Positions 44,347 to 56,221 are shown, counted from the first letter of the stretch. The stretch: DNA of 64,000 bases from Leptobrachium leishanense (GCA_009667805.1 CM019072.1:39735519-39799518); one strand, 5' to 3'. Translations and numbers: made by a program. Notes: generated by a model from the letters alone, not told the origin.

Positions 44347-47300
44347 ATCTTGTATGAGTCCGGCAGTTGAAGACGAAAGGCAACAGAGTTAATTTTCTTG
44401 ATGATTCGAAACGGACCCACGAACTTAGGACCCAGTTTTTTGGATGGACAGAGCAACTGAAGTTTTTTTTGTGGAGAGGAGGACCATGTCCCCAATCTAG
44501 AAATCCGGAGCAGGCCGTCGCCGTTTATCCGCAGCTCTTTTGTACGCCTCTTGAGCAGCCTGTAGGGTAATAGCGGCCAGGCAGAATCCCTTCTTGAGGA
44601 CAAGAAGGCGATTGGTCGCTTCAGGTACAGTGGTAGTTACAGGGATATTCGGGATAGCAGTAGGATGGAATCCGTAGTTTACATAGAACGGAGAGGAGTG
44701 TGTGGAAGAGTGTTTACGGGAGTTGTATGAGAATTCTGCCGAGGGTAGGAGGTCGAGCCAGTCATCCTGGAGGAAGGAAGTGTAACAACGTAGGTGTTGT
44801 TCAAGGATCTGGTTGACCCGTTCTGTCTGTCCGTTTGTCTGTGGGTGGAAGGATGAAGAGAGGTTTCGCTGTATGCGTAATAAGGAGCAAAAGGCTTTCC
44901 AGAACTTAGACGTGAACTGGGTTCCCCTGTCCGTCGTTATAGTATCGGGAATTCCATGGAGACGGAAGATAAGGGTGAAAAATAAGGAAGCTGTTTCTCC
45001 GGCAGTCGGAAATTTTTTATTTGGAATGAAGTGTGCCATTTTAGTCAATCTATCGACAACCACCATGATGGTGTTAAAACCTTTGGACGGAGGTAGGTCT
45101 ACAATGAAGTCCATAGTTAGTTGCGTCCATGGTCTATTTGGGACCGGTAAGGGACAGAGTAGACCCGCAGTTTGGTATGATTGACTTTTGTTCTGAGACA
45201 TTTAGGGCATGATTGAATGTATTGTTTGACACTGTGTTCCACAGAGGGCCACCAAAACTGTTGAAGAATCAAATCCAAGGTCGCTCGTATGCCTTGGTGT
45301 CCAGCCTGTGGAGAATCATGAGATGTATGCAAGACGTCGAAGCGAGCTTCTTCTGGTACGAAGATACGATCCCGGATGATATGAAGATCTTCAGGGTTTA
45401 CGGTTAAAGAAGTGGTTGCAGTTAGGGCGCGAATTTTGTCACATACGGGGTGAATGATTCCGAGGAAACATTTCGAAGGTAGTATTGATGAGGGGATAGA
45501 AGGAATACTACATGAGTGATGGATGTGAGAGAGGGCGTCGGCCTTACCATTTTTTTGACTCGGTCTGTAGGTGACATGAAAAACAAAGCGAGCAAAAAAG
45601 AGAGCCCAGCGGGCTTGTCTTGGTTTGAGGCGTTTGGCAGAACGCAGATACTCGAGGTTTTTATGATCTGTATAGACAGTGATTGGGTGTGAGGCACCCT
45701 CTAATAGGTGACGCCATTCTTCAAGCCCTCTTTTGATGGCTTACAACTCGCGGTCTCCTATGTCGTAGTTGATCTCAGCCGGACTGAGCTTTTTTGAACA
45801 ATATGCCACTGGGTGAAGGAGACCATCGGCAGCACGTTGAGAAAGGATCGCGCCAGTGGCTACTTCGGAGGCGTCCACCTCCAAAAAATAAGGTGTTTGG
45901 GGGTTAGGCATGGAGAGGATAGGAGTGGTAGAAAACCGGATACGGAGGTTGTCAAATGCCAATTGAGCCTCTGGAGTCCATTTGAAGGGTATCCCGGTTT
46001 TGGTAAGGATGGTTAATGGATGTGCTATCTTAGAGAAGTTTTTTATAAACCTCCGGTAGAAATTGGCAAACCCCAAGAATCGTTGTACTGCCTTGCGGGT
46101 ATCAGGAATGGACCAGGACAAGATGGCCTCTACTTTTTTAGGATCCATCTCGATTTGCCCTGGAGAAAGCACGAATCCGAGAAAATCCACCTTCGTTGTC
46201 TCGAATAGGCATTTCTCGAGTTTGGCATACAGTTTGTTGTCGCGGAGTCGTTGAAGAACAATACGCATGTGGGAGCGATGGTCTTCGAGGGACGAAGAGA
46301 AAACAAGGATGTCGTCGAGATAGGTGACGACAAAGCAATCAAGGAGGTCTCTGACGACGTCATTTATGAAATGCTGGAAGGTGGCCGGGGCGTTACACAG
46401 TCCGTAGGACATGACTGTGTATTCGAAGTGGCCGTAGCGTGATCGGAATGTGGTTTTCCACTCGTCGTCTTGTTTCATCCTGACGAGATTGTAGGCCCCA
46501 CGTAGATCCAGTTTGGAATATATTTTGGCACTTTTTAGTCTCTCTAACAGTTCTGGTATGAGAGGCAAGGGGTATCGGTTTTTTACCGTTATCTTGTTGA
46601 GGTCTTGGTAGTCAACGCATGGCCTTAACCCTCCATCCTTTTTATCCACAAAAAGGATGCCAGCTCCTGCTGGAGAGGTAGAGGGGCGAATGAATCCTTT
46701 TTCAAGGTTTTCTTTTATATATTCCTTTAACACAGCTAGCTCTGGTTCTGATAGGGGTAGATACAGCCATAGGGAATAGCAGTCCCAGGAAGGAGATCTA
46801 TGGGACAATCATAGGGATGTCTTGGTGGTAGTGTTTCGGCTTTTTGTTTATCAAATACATCGTGGAACTCATGGTAGGCCTTGGGAAGGCAGATGTTGGT
46901 CTGCACCATGTCTTTATCGAGTATGGACATCACAGCGTGTGTTTTCTGGAGACACGTTTGTTTACAATGAGGAGACAGAAACGACACTGATGCGGATGAC
47001 CAGTGTATGTAGGGGTCGTGTTGTTTAAGCCACGGAAGGCCGAGTATGACCGGGTATAGGGGTGAGGAGACAATATCAAAGCATAATGTTTCAGAATGCT
47101 TAGAACCTATGGTGACTTGTAACGGTATGGTTTCGTGTGTTATGCGTCCAGACTGCAAATGAGAGCCATCAACTAGTTGAACGCACACAGGAAAGGCTTT
47201 ATTGTGAATGGGAATAGACAAACGTGAAGACAAATTTTCCTCTAGAAAGCATCCACATACTCCTGAGTCCACCATGGCTTGTAGCGGGATCGTCTTCTGC

Positions 47301-47455
47301 TGCCACTGTAATAAGATGGGGAGCAGTAAGAGAGGGGAGGGATTCTTTGATGTACGTATGGCATGTATGACATGAGGAATGGGCTTACCCCTTCTTGAAC
47401 CATTTCTGATAGGACAGTTACGAACTTGATGACTGGCTTCACCACAATAGAAAGA
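44253..47455 (-). pseudogene. Provirus Pol: protease, RT, RNase H, integrase
   Basis: In order on the minus strand: a zinc-knuckle scrap (FYCGEASHQVRNC, about 47440), protease (MVDSGVCG near 47275, ILGLPWLKQHDP), then a frame change near 46740-46810. RT follows with YPLPLIPELLERL, LDLRGAYNL and the active-site YLDD. RNase H starts FLEVDASE and is cut by a stop at 45743-45741. It goes on with TVYTDHKNLEYL and ADALSH. The integrase zinc region (HQGIRATLDL, CPKC) is followed by a frameshift near 45180-45200, then a core with all three acidic residues (MDFIVDLP, TTDRGTQF, NGQTERVNQ). The C-terminal part ([10 protein letters not shown]) stops at the nested insertion. Confidence 0.88.
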
Positions 47456-47468
47456 TGGGTCTAGGTAT

Positions 47469-48194
47469 TCAAGGGATTGCAGCTACCCTCTCCTGACATC
47501 TCTCCCTAATTCTGCGATCCACCAGAATACAGAAATCAATTAGGGCCTCCATAGTAGGTGGTATGCCGACTCTAGCCAACTCATCTTTGAGGTGGTCTGC
47601 CAATCCTAAGCGGAATTGATCCAACAATGCCGTGTCGTTCCATCCTGTCTGATGGGAAAAGTGGCGAAATTCTGTTATATACTCCTCGACGGGCCTACGG
47701 CCCTGTTTAAGGGTTCGGATGACCGTTTGGGCTGTGTCGCGTTGGTGTGGGTCTCTATACATTGATTCCAAAGCACGGGAAAATGAAGCCCAGGTATCTA
47801 GAGAAGGATCATTTTGGTGAAGAAGTGTGTGGGCCCATCTTTTCGGTTCCCCTCCGAGGAGTGAGATGACTTCTCTGACCCTTATGAATTCGGAATTATA
47901 GGTTCGAGGTTTGAGAGAGAATAAGACATGGCAGTCTAAAACAAAAGTCTCGAATTTGGAACGGTCCCCAAAGAAGCGGTCAGGCAGGGGAACCTGAGGT
48001 TCTGGGGTGGCCTCCGCGATGGGTTGGGGGGCAATGGGATCGTTGCCAGGATCGTAAGGAGGTGGGGGACCCATTGCATGGAACTGGTCTCGCAGTTGCT
48101 GTTGCTCCGCATGTAATTCCTGACTGGTTCTGGTGAGACCGGTAACTTGAAGAGTTAGGGCTTGTACCGCCTCTGCAACTTCTACGGGTTCCAT
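47469..48194 (-). pseudogene. Provirus Gag, 3' end frameshifted
   Basis: The frame starts at ATG 48194-48192 (MEPVEVAEAV), 19 bases after the LTR. It contains a coiled-coil-like N-terminus, a Pro-rich linker (MGPPPPYDPG) and capsid helices (LPDRFFGDRSKFETF, LKQGRRPVEEYITEFRHFS, LGLADHLKDELARVG). It stops at 47469 through a frameshift; the zinc knuckle continues in another frame, and its first Cys seems lost. The family match is the sushi/RTL Gag group, related to the remnant at 39837. Confidence 0.85.
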
Positions 48195-48200
48195 AGTGTG

Positions 48201-48210
48201 GCCACAGCGT
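48201..48210 (-). other. Self-complementary primer binding site
   Basis: Two bases after the 5' LTR the minus strand reads ACGCTGTGGC. This is the exact complement of GCCACAGCGT, found at the predicted RNA start inside both LTRs (42542-42533 and 48384-48375). There is no TGG-type tRNA site. Tf1 of fission yeast primes reverse transcription from its own RNA 5' end in this way, and sushi elements are thought to do so. Confidence 0.7.
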
Positions 48211-48212
48211 AC

Positions 48213-48823
48213 TGTCAGGGTCGAGGGAATGGGAAGCAGGAACCAGGTGTAGAAGCTATGGCGAGGTACAGAATAGGGAGAATCCAGAAGAAGAGTCGAG
48301 AACTTTCCAGGTTTGGTACACAATAAGGATGTATTAGAATTCGTTTAGCAGGTATACAACTCCTAAGAGAAGCGACGCTGTGGCAATGATGGTGTGCAAG
48401 GACTGGGTATATATAGGCAGCTGGGGTGGTCACGCCCCTCTGAACGGTGATGACTCGCCTCCCTATTGGGTCCCATCTGGGAGGTAGGCTCACCCTGGGG
48501 GCGATCCCAGCCTCTGCCTGTCAAGGACTCAGCCACGCCCCCCAACCTGTTAAAGGGAGCCTCCTGATCCACACGCCGGTCTGAGCCACGCCCCCCCAAG
48601 CCGCGCGGTGAGGAGCCAGGCGCTGTGGCGTTCTGGGGCTCCAAATTGGCGCCATGACAGGCCCCACCAGCCGCTCGGACCAGGCGCGACTCGCTCAACG
48701 CTGGAGGAGGCGACCCCCGTGATCGGGGCAGCGCTACTGCGACCACCGCAGGCGTTGGCCTAGACCGTGAGGCGGCACCAGGTGGGTCCCGAGGTCGCCG
48801 AGATCCCGCGTTGGGACGTGACA
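48213..48823 (-). repeat. 5' LTR of the chromodomain provirus
   Basis: Same length and ends as the 3' LTR. The TATA box is at 48415-48408 and the predicted transcript start is at about 48384. The short frame reading through the LTR is not a gene. Confidence 0.9.
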
Positions 48824-48828
48824 AGTAT

Positions 48829-49898
48829 ATTTGTTCAGTTCACTTATGAAATCAAGCACATCTAGAAGTGCAAGTAAATAAGAGACAAAGGAAGCACAAA
48901 GTTGTAAAAATAATCTGTAAAACATGCTTAAAATAGTAACATTAAAGGGCCACTACCACCAAAAGAAATCTTCTTATTTTGTTTATTTTAAGTTGCTGAT
49001 ATTTTAAATGTGCTTAATTTTTCTCTTCTATATTTAGTTAAGAATTTTTTTATGCTATATCTGTCACTGGGTGTATCCATTTTGTGATCTTTTTACATAA
49101 CTTGCTCCTCGCTATGTGACTTACCCTATAGAATTGAGTGAATGGTCAGTGACCAACTCGCTTCATGGTATTGTGTGGATTGTATTCAAAGGACATTACT
49201 AGTGGGTAGATTAGAAGTGTTTTACACTGTGGGGTGTATTATGCCACCCCCACGGCGGGTGGGACTCAACGCCGCGGGGCGGTATAGCACGGCTCGTTAG
49301 CATCTATGGGCTGCATCAGACTCGCCCACCAGCTGCGTCGTGATAGCCTGAATGCAGTATGTCAGTTGTGTAGGCTGGCCAGAGGAGGGGCCAGCTGCAG
49401 CAGCTGGACAGCGGGGCATACTAGTTCATCCCGCCAGCTTTAACGCCTTCCTGCCGGGCCCAACCTGCGCGCCGGTAAGGGGTTAAGCTCCCTCTCTTAT
49501 CTCATTCAACTGCCATCTCTTATCATGGGTAGCAAAGGCAGAACAATAGACCTCCTGCCGTATTATCTAAATATTTCCTCCTCCACTCCACTTACTGTTA
49601 AATACTGTAGAAGTTAAACCACAGCGTTAAAACTGTTGCCCAGATTTTGGTAAATGTTGCATCATGGCAAAAATCCATAAAATGGAAACGATATAAAAAC
49701 CTAACTTTATTTTTTCTTTTTATATGCAATTACTTCAAACAAAGAAAAAAATGCAACATGTGTTTTATAAAGTGGTTTTATTTGTAATGCACAAGTAATC
49801 TAGTTACAGCTTATGTAAGTGGTCATGTCCCTTTAAGATTGTAGAAATGAAACACCTGGAACTTTGTTACATGATTAAATCATTTAAAAACATAACAT
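48829..49898. other. No recognised gene
   Basis: AT-rich sequence with a GC-rich patch (49240-49480, GGCGGGTGGGACTC and CGCCCACCAGC). No exon, RNA gene or element end could be supported. Confidence 0.4.
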
Positions 49899-49901
49899 TT
49901 A

Positions 49902-50249
49902 GGCTGACGTCAGACGAGCGTATTTGAAGAGTGGAAGGAACGTCCGTGGGCGTGGACGTTCTTTCCACTCGACGCCCGTCTGGCCACCTCGCTGAGCGCA
50001 GTTAGTGCACTCAGCGCTGCAAGGCTCGATCCTCCTATGGAGGATCGCGCTTTCCAGCTCCGTCAATGCGTGTCCTACCGCTTTGACGGAGAAGGCTGCT
50101 GAACGGACACAGCATGGTCGCTGTTGCGCGCACAATTCATGCATGCGCAACAGCGTGTGGCTGTCCCCGTTGCAGCGTCTCAATGCTGCGACGGATGCCA
50201 GAAGGCACGTCAGTATGGGCGCACATAGTGTGTTCGCCTGACGCCAGCT
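49902..50249. mobile_element. Harbinger-like MITE
   Basis: The ends GGCTGACGTCAGACGAGCG and CGCCTGACGCCAGC are inverted, with TTA at 49899-49901 and a TTA within the right flank TTTAA. Same style as 51141-52951 and 57459-57881. The inside is a loose palindrome; no transposase. Confidence 0.65.
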
Positions 50250-50252
50250 TTA

Positions 50253-51046
50253 AGGTTTAGTGTGGATTTTTTATTACATTTAATATTTATGAATATTACT
50301 TATTAACTACAAGTAGCCATTTAAGAATATACTGATGTAATATTTCTCACCTAAGACAGATCTCTTTCAAAAGGAGCGGTGTCCCACATTTGGACAACCA
50401 CCCTTAGGGATACTCAGATTACTCATGTTCTGCCTTATCACTCTTACTGTCCCACAGGTAACCGGGAAAAAAAATTAAAGAAATTGTATCTTCAATAGAT
50501 AAAATTACATTTATACAGGATTGTGCTTCATAAAATTGTCACAGAATTAATAAAGCAAGAAACCTGTAGGATCTTCAAAAGTAAATTTGCTACTCCATCT
50601 CATAAAGACACTGTACATGGTGCTGGATCTTATTTGGGGCAATACTAGCAAAGCAAGAAATCCTTGGTGACATTCAAATTAACTAAAATTTGCATGTATA
50701 TGTGTGAACTTTCCACCTACCAGCTTTGTCTCTGTTTGGCGCATTGCATGCTGGTATCAAGCCAATAGGAAGAGAATCTCTAGTGACAGCTGTTGACCTA
50801 GATTCACTAGATATTGTGATTGCTTCGATGAACCTTGATATTGCAGTGTTGGAGCCAGGGAGATTCACTTACATATTGTGTCACAGTGCAATCAGAGGAC
50901 ATTGCAACAGAGCAGCAACTGTATAACATGCTAAATTTAAATTATAACACAATTGTGGGTTTAATAATTCCACATTGGCACCATTTTTTTAAACTTAAAA
51001 GGAACACCCTAAGAAAAAAAATACCCCTACTTTTTTCCCCTTAGAT
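50253..51046. other. No recognised gene
   Basis: Short frames near 50680-50926 show no known domain. No element ends were found. Confidence 0.35.
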
Positions 51047-51137
51047 CAGTGGTTCCCAACCATTTTTCATCCGATTACCCCCTGGCGGCCCATTTCTATA
51101 GAACAAAGTAATAAAAACAGGGATTGGTTTTAACAGT
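51047..51137. mobile_element. hAT terminus fragment
   Basis: CAGTGGTTCCCAACC followed by CCCCCTGGCGGCCC is like the start of Charlie-type hAT elements. No opposite end or duplication is seen. Confidence 0.4.
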
Positions 51138-51482
51138 TTAGGCTAGGGTCAGATGAGCGCATTTTGTACAGACTGTGCGTCCGTGCAGTACGGACGTACT
51201 TTCTGACTGACGACAAGGTAGTGGCCACACAGTCCGTTTTTTTCACTGACGTATTTTTTGACTGATGTAGCAGGGAAAATAAAATTACAATGAAAAAACA
51301 TTCTGTCCGTCAAAAATGCTGGACGTATAAATTAGGGATGCACCGATACCACTTTTTTAAGACCGAGTACGAGTACCGATACTTTTTAAAAGTACTCACC
51401 GATACCGAGTACCGATACTTTTATTTAATGTCATGTGACGCTTTCCAATAGGAACAGACCTCATATAAAAATGTATATGAGA

Positions 51483-52245
51483 TTTGCCCCCAGCTCACAT
51501 GGATTTGCCCCAGCACACATGGATTTGCCCCCAGCACACATGGATTTGCCCCAGCACACATGGATTTGCCCCCAGTTCACATGAATTTGCCCCAGCACAC
51601 ATGGATTTGCCCCCAGCTCTGATGGATTTGCCCCCAGCTCTGATGGATTTGCCCCCAGCTCTGATGGATTTGCCCCCAGCTCTGATGGATATGTCCCCCA
51701 GGTCTCATGGATTTACCCCCAGCTCACATGGATTTGCCCCCAGCTCACATGGATTTGCCCCCAGCTCACATGGATATGCCCCAGCTCACATGGATTTGCC
51801 CCCAGGTCTCATGGATTTGCCCCCAGCACACATGGATTTGCCCCAGCTCTGATGGATTTGCCCCCAGCTCACATGGATTTGCCCCAGCACACATGGATTT
51901 GCCCCCAGCTCTGATGGATTTGCCCCCAGCTCTGATGGATATGTCCCCCAGGTCTCATGGATTTACCCCCAGGTCTCATGGATTTACCCCCAGCTCACAT
52001 GGATTTGCCCCCAGCTCACATGGATTTGCCCCCAGCTCACATGGATATGCCCCAGCTCACATGGATTTGCCCCAGCTCTGATGGATTTGCCCCAGCTCTG
52101 ATGGATTTGCCCCCAGCACTCATGGATATGCCCCAGCTCTGATGGATATGTCCCCCAGGTCTCATGGATTTGCCCCAGGTCTCATGGATTTACCCCCAGG
52201 TCTCATGGATTTGCCCCCAGGTCTCATGGATTTGCCCCAGCTCGA
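51483..52245 (+). repeat. 21-bp satellite inside hAT
   Basis: About 36 units of 20-21 bp, ATGGATTTGCCCCCAGCTCAC and variants (CTCTG, GTCTC in place of CTCAC). The array stays open in several frames because the unit lacks stops; no protein is implied. Confidence 0.92.
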
Positions 52246-52309
52246 ACGCTGGGGAAGCTGGCCGTGTGCATGTAAAGCACGCGGCCAGCGTTCCCCTACG
52301 GCGAGCCGC

Positions 52310-52479
52310 GATACTCACCCATCCTGAAGGTCCGGTCGCTGGGCAGTGATGCGATCACGTGGCCGCCGGGCGCATCTGTGACGCTGCCTCCAGCCGAGAG
52401 GCAGCGTCACAGGAGCGCCCAGTGGCCGCGGGAACGCATCACTGCCCAGCGACCGGACCTTCAGGATGGGTGAGTATCG
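52310..52479. repeat. GC-rich hairpin inside hAT
   Basis: An imperfect palindrome from GATACTCACCCATCC to GGATGGGTGAGTATC, with arms of ~80 bases around GCCTCCAGCCGAGAGGC. A second inverted pair, GCGGCCAGCGTTCCCC against GGGGAACGCTGGCCGC, lies outside it. Confidence 0.8.
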
Positions 52480-52961
52480 CGGCGCGCCGGAGGGGAACGC
52501 TGGCCGCGTGCTTTTCATGCACGCGGCCAGTTTCCCCAGCCCCGCGGATACTGGCAAGCCGGCCCAGTGCCGGCTTCCGGTATCGGCGGGATGTATCGGG
52601 CCATTTGCACGAGTAACAAGTACTCGTGCAAACGCCAATATCGGCCCCGATACCGATACTAGTATCGGTATCGGTGCATCCCTAGTATAAATGCAGTCCG
52701 TCTGACCACGTTCCATCACTCACACACAAAGCTATGCAGACGTTGTGGACGTGACGCACTCCGCACATCCGTTCTAGCAGTATTACGTTCCTGCCTAACC
52801 TGCGTCCGTTTGCACCGTCCGTCAGCCTCCGCACTTCTGTGCGGACGTACTTCGTTTGTGGGGCTCCATTTAACACAATTGTGATGCGATCACGGACGTA
52901 CTTATGTGCGGGCAACACGGACGTTAACACTGCGCTCGTCTGACCCCAGCCTTAACCTATA

Positions 52962-53147
52962 CAGGACTATTCACTAAAAAGTGAATTTCAGGAGAATTGG
53001 CAGGAGAAGAGAACAATCTACGTAGACCAAATAGCAGATTTGGAAAGTGAGATAAATGGGAGAATTTTTCTGGTTTGGCTATTTTGCCCTGGATTTTTCA
53101 CTTCTCCTGACAGTCCTCCTGAGTTTCACCTTTATTGAATAGACCCG
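52962..53147. mobile_element. Palindromic MITE, TSD ATA
   Basis: CAGGACTATTCACTAAAA and TTTATTGAATAGACCCG are inverted ends with ATA on both sides (52959-52961 and 53148-53150). Related to the inner unit near 23268. Confidence 0.72.
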
Positions 53148-53213
53148 ATAGAATTTGCCTATAGGTTTCAATGTTAAAAAAATCCTTGTTTTTATTAAAT
53201 GTTTCTTAAGGCT

Positions 53214-53609
53214 AAGGTCAGACTAACGCAGTATTAACGTGCGTTTAGCCACACGAAATCACGGCCGCGCTAGCAGAAAATTACGTCCAATGCCGGGCAG
53301 CATACAAAGAAAGGCCGCACAAAAGTGCGGCCGCGCAACGCAAGTGGCAAACGAATGCATTTTTTTTCGAGAACATCAAACCACTAGTACTGACGTACAG
53401 AGTGCGCTGCGTCCACATAGCGGTGTGTGTGTGCGTGATTAGGGGACGTCAGACGCTGCTAATCTCCGGCCAAAATAACGTCCAGACGCAAAAAGTGTTT
53501 TATTGATGATCCGTACAAAATCACGGATGAAAATGCGCATCGTATGACCGCGATCGCGTATTCCGTGAAAAAATGCGTCCATTCGTTCGAACGCACTTTT
53601 TCAAATCGC
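53214..53609. mobile_element. Harbinger-like MITE, right end missing
   Basis: It begins GGCTAAGGTCAGACTAACGC and is largely the reverse complement of 57459-57881 (for example CGTATGACCGC and CGCGTATTCCG). It stops about 20 bases short of the expected end, where MITE family Z copy 2 begins. Confidence 0.6.
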
Positions 53610-56221
53610 ACGTTCTCTTCAATTCGGTGCGATTTGGCGATACCATTTCGGCGACTCTGCGGCGTATTCAGCAAGCACCACAGGGCCGTCGTAGTGCAGG
53701 GAAAAGCTGACGCAAACACTCTGAACACTCACCGCAAAACCTGGCGAATTTACACCGAAACCTGCAAAAATATCTGGATTAACCCCGCCGAACATGCCGG
53801 AGAAACCGGAGCAGCTGCCGATCACAGCGCAGAGCAGCCGCCGGAAAAAGCAACACCGCAGACGAATGGAGTGAAAAAAACAAAAAAACGTACGCTTGAA
53901 TGTTTGAAAACTGAAACGCTGTTTGCAAAGAAACTACAGAACGAAAATGTCTGAAATATACATATAAAATCCAATGAATGATAATAAAAAGGGCTGTTAC
54001 AGAAAAAAGAAAACGATTTAAAAAAACAACGGAAAAAAGTTTTCTCAAATCCCGAAAAATGCCTAAAAGATCCTAAAAAAATCTATAAATAAAGAGACTT
54101 TTTACTGCAGTATATTATAATCAACGGTTTATTAGATACTAGCTTTTGCCCTCAGCTTCGCTCGCGTGGATGTCCCCCGCTGTGTGATCGCAGCGAGTTG
54201 CTTCCTGGTAAGGCTCCCTGTGAGTCACATGATGCAGGGGGGGCGGGACCAGGCAGCAAACTTAGAAAAAATTATTATAATACACTGTATATTCCAATGT
54301 GCAATGTTTATGAACGGCCACTAGGTGGCACTACAGGATAAGAAACAGAACATGCATAGTTTCACCCTTGTTTTCAGACAGATTTCAGTGTTTTTTGTTT
54401 TATTTTATTGAATATTATAATTATTTTTGGGATAATAAATTATTATGTCATGTTTCAAACTTTATCGGACTCAGTGTATTTACTATTTATTTTATTTATT
54501 TATTTATTTATAAAGGATTTTACCAGTAAGGACTCTTGCTTGCACGGATTTCAGTGCGTGATTCCTAATTATTACAGTCTAACTATGTACAAAAACACGT
54601 TTCCTTTTAAAAAAATTGAGACGCTTTTAGACACAAAATTTTGAAAAAATTAGACCGCCAGGGAGGTTAAAATTGTTTTTAAAAGAAACATGAGTTTTTT
54701 TTGTTAGAACACCCCTTTTTTTCCCCCACTTGAAAATGGTAAAACATGTGTTTTTTTTTATTTTTCAAGAAGATTGTAAGGGCCAAATTTCACACATCTT
54801 TCACATCTTTGGTTTTTGAAATATAGATATACAGATAAATGTATTCACACCCCTTTCCCCCACCCCCTTAACTGGATTTTCAGAAAATGGTAAAACACGT
54901 TAGTTTTTTTGCACGAAGATTGTAAATCTCGAATTTCACACCTGTAACATCATTGGTTTTTGAAATATCGGTATAGTGATAAAGGTAGTCAACCCCCTTT
55001 TTGCCCCCCCCCCACTGAATTTTTGGAAAGTGGTAAAATAGGTGTTTTTTTTCTTTCACAAGACGAATCTAAATACCAATTTTCACGTTTGTAACATCTT
55101 CTGTTTTTGAGATATAGGTATCCTGTTTAAAAGTATTCATCCCCCCCTTTTTTTCATCCCCCACTTGGGTTTCTTGGAAAATGGTAAAACACCTGTTTTT
55201 TATTTTTCAAGAAGATTGTAAATACCAAATTTCACGCATGTAACATCTTTGGTTTTCGAAATCGAGGTATACTAATAAAAAATATTCGGACCCCTTTCCC
55301 CCGACCCCCCCCCCCTCCTCCCAATTGGATTTGTGGAAAATGGCAAAACACATGTTTGTTTGTTTTTCACGAAGATTGTAAATAACAAATTTCACACCTG
55401 TAACAGCTTCGGTTTTTGAAATATAGGTATACTGATAAAAGTATTCAACCCCCCCTTTTTGCCCCCCCCCAGGAATTTTCAGAACATGGTAAAATACGTG
55501 TGGTTTTATTTTTCAAGACGAATCTAAATACCAATTTTCAGGCCTGTAACATCTTCTGTTTTGGAGATATAGGTATCCTGTTTAAAATAGTTAAAATATT
55601 CAACCCCCTTTTTTGCCCCCCCTACTTTGATTTTTGAAAAACGGTAAAATACGTGTTTTTTTATTTTTCAAGACGAATCTAAATACCATCTTCTGTTTTT
55701 GAGCTATAGGTATCCTGTTTAAAATATTCAACACCCTGTTTCAACCCCTATGGGACGAAGTTTCCAAAAACCCTTCCTTAGTGGGTTCTTACGTCATAAA
55801 AATAGTGCACCTTCAAAATTTCACGTTCCTAGGTTAAACGGTTTCAGCTGGGCGATGATGAGTCAGGCAGTCAGTCAGGACTTTCGCATTTATATATATA
55901 GATTGGAATTAAAACGGAAATATTTTTATCATTGAAGCCTATGGGATTCGCCTGAATAAACCTGTCGAATGAAACCACCGAACAGCAAGGCAATTCGGCA
56001 ACTTTTCACTGCTGGTATTTGTTCTCTGAATAGATGAAGCATTGCTTCTCTATGGGGATTTCACTGCCCACGAACAGGCACCATATGTGCAGGCAATTCA
56101 CCAGGATTTGGCAAACTGCCTGCTCTCTGAGTAGCCGAATGGGCAGGAAAGGTAACCGTATGCTGAATTTCACCGTTCGGTTACCTTTCAGCCACAATTC
56201 GGATCGCTTTGAATAACCCTG
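53610..56221. mobile_element. Large MITE family Z, copy 2, left end truncated
   Basis: Shares GTATTCAGCAAGCACC, GCAGAGCAGCCGCCGGAAAAA, ATTGAAGCCTATGGGATTC and CTTTGAATAACCCTG with copy 1. It is split by an unrelated insertion at 54132-55906; copy 1 at 22612-22640 shows the uninterrupted sequence. Confidence 0.72.
54132..55906 (+). mobile_element. Insertion with seven ~150-bp tandem units, class unassigned
   Basis: It starts CTAGCTTTTGCCCTCAGCTT and ends TTTATATATATAGATT. The middle (about 54700-55740) holds seven degenerate units of ~145-165 bp, each with GGTAAAACACGTG-, ATTTTTCAAGA- and TTTCACGCCTGTAACATC-like blocks. The end has CAGTCAGTCAGGACTTTCGC. Only a short AGAT could be a target duplication. 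The boundary comes from comparison with the empty site in copy 1. Confidence 0.6.

Larger units (their letters stand above)
42371..48823 (-). mobile_element. Chromodomain Ty3/gypsy provirus, complete but decayed
   Basis: Two 611-bp LTRs (42371-42981 and 48213-48823) bracket gag and pol on the minus strand, flanked by a perfect 5-bp duplication AGTAT (42366-42370 and 48824-48828). By eye the LTRs differ at roughly 16 positions. The C-terminal chromodomain places it with the chromovirus/sushi group. The coding region has frameshifts and a stop and contains a 1,039-bp nested insertion (43308-44346), so it cannot be autonomous. Confidence 0.93.
51333..52684. mobile_element. hAT-type MITE with 21-bp satellite cargo, TSD GTATAAAT
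   Basis: The ends TAGGGATGCACCGATACC and GGTATCGGTGCATCCCTA are inverted. GTATAAAT flanks both sides (51325-51332 and 52685-52692), a perfect 8-bp duplication. Inside are a 21-bp satellite (51483-52245) and a GC-rich hairpin (52310-52479). The sister element is at 58519-60052. Confidence 0.9.
51141..52951. mobile_element. Harbinger-like MITE carrying a nested hAT, TSD TTA
   Basis: It begins GGCTAGGGTCAGATGAGCGC and ends GCGCTCGTCTGACCCCAGCC, with TTA on both sides (51138-51140 and 52952-52954). Without the nested hAT the element is about 450 bp. Confidence 0.78.

Noticed and set aside
50683..50926. Two 60-66-codon frames on opposite strands
   Set aside because: No recognised motif, no splice or start context, and mutual overlap suggest chance.
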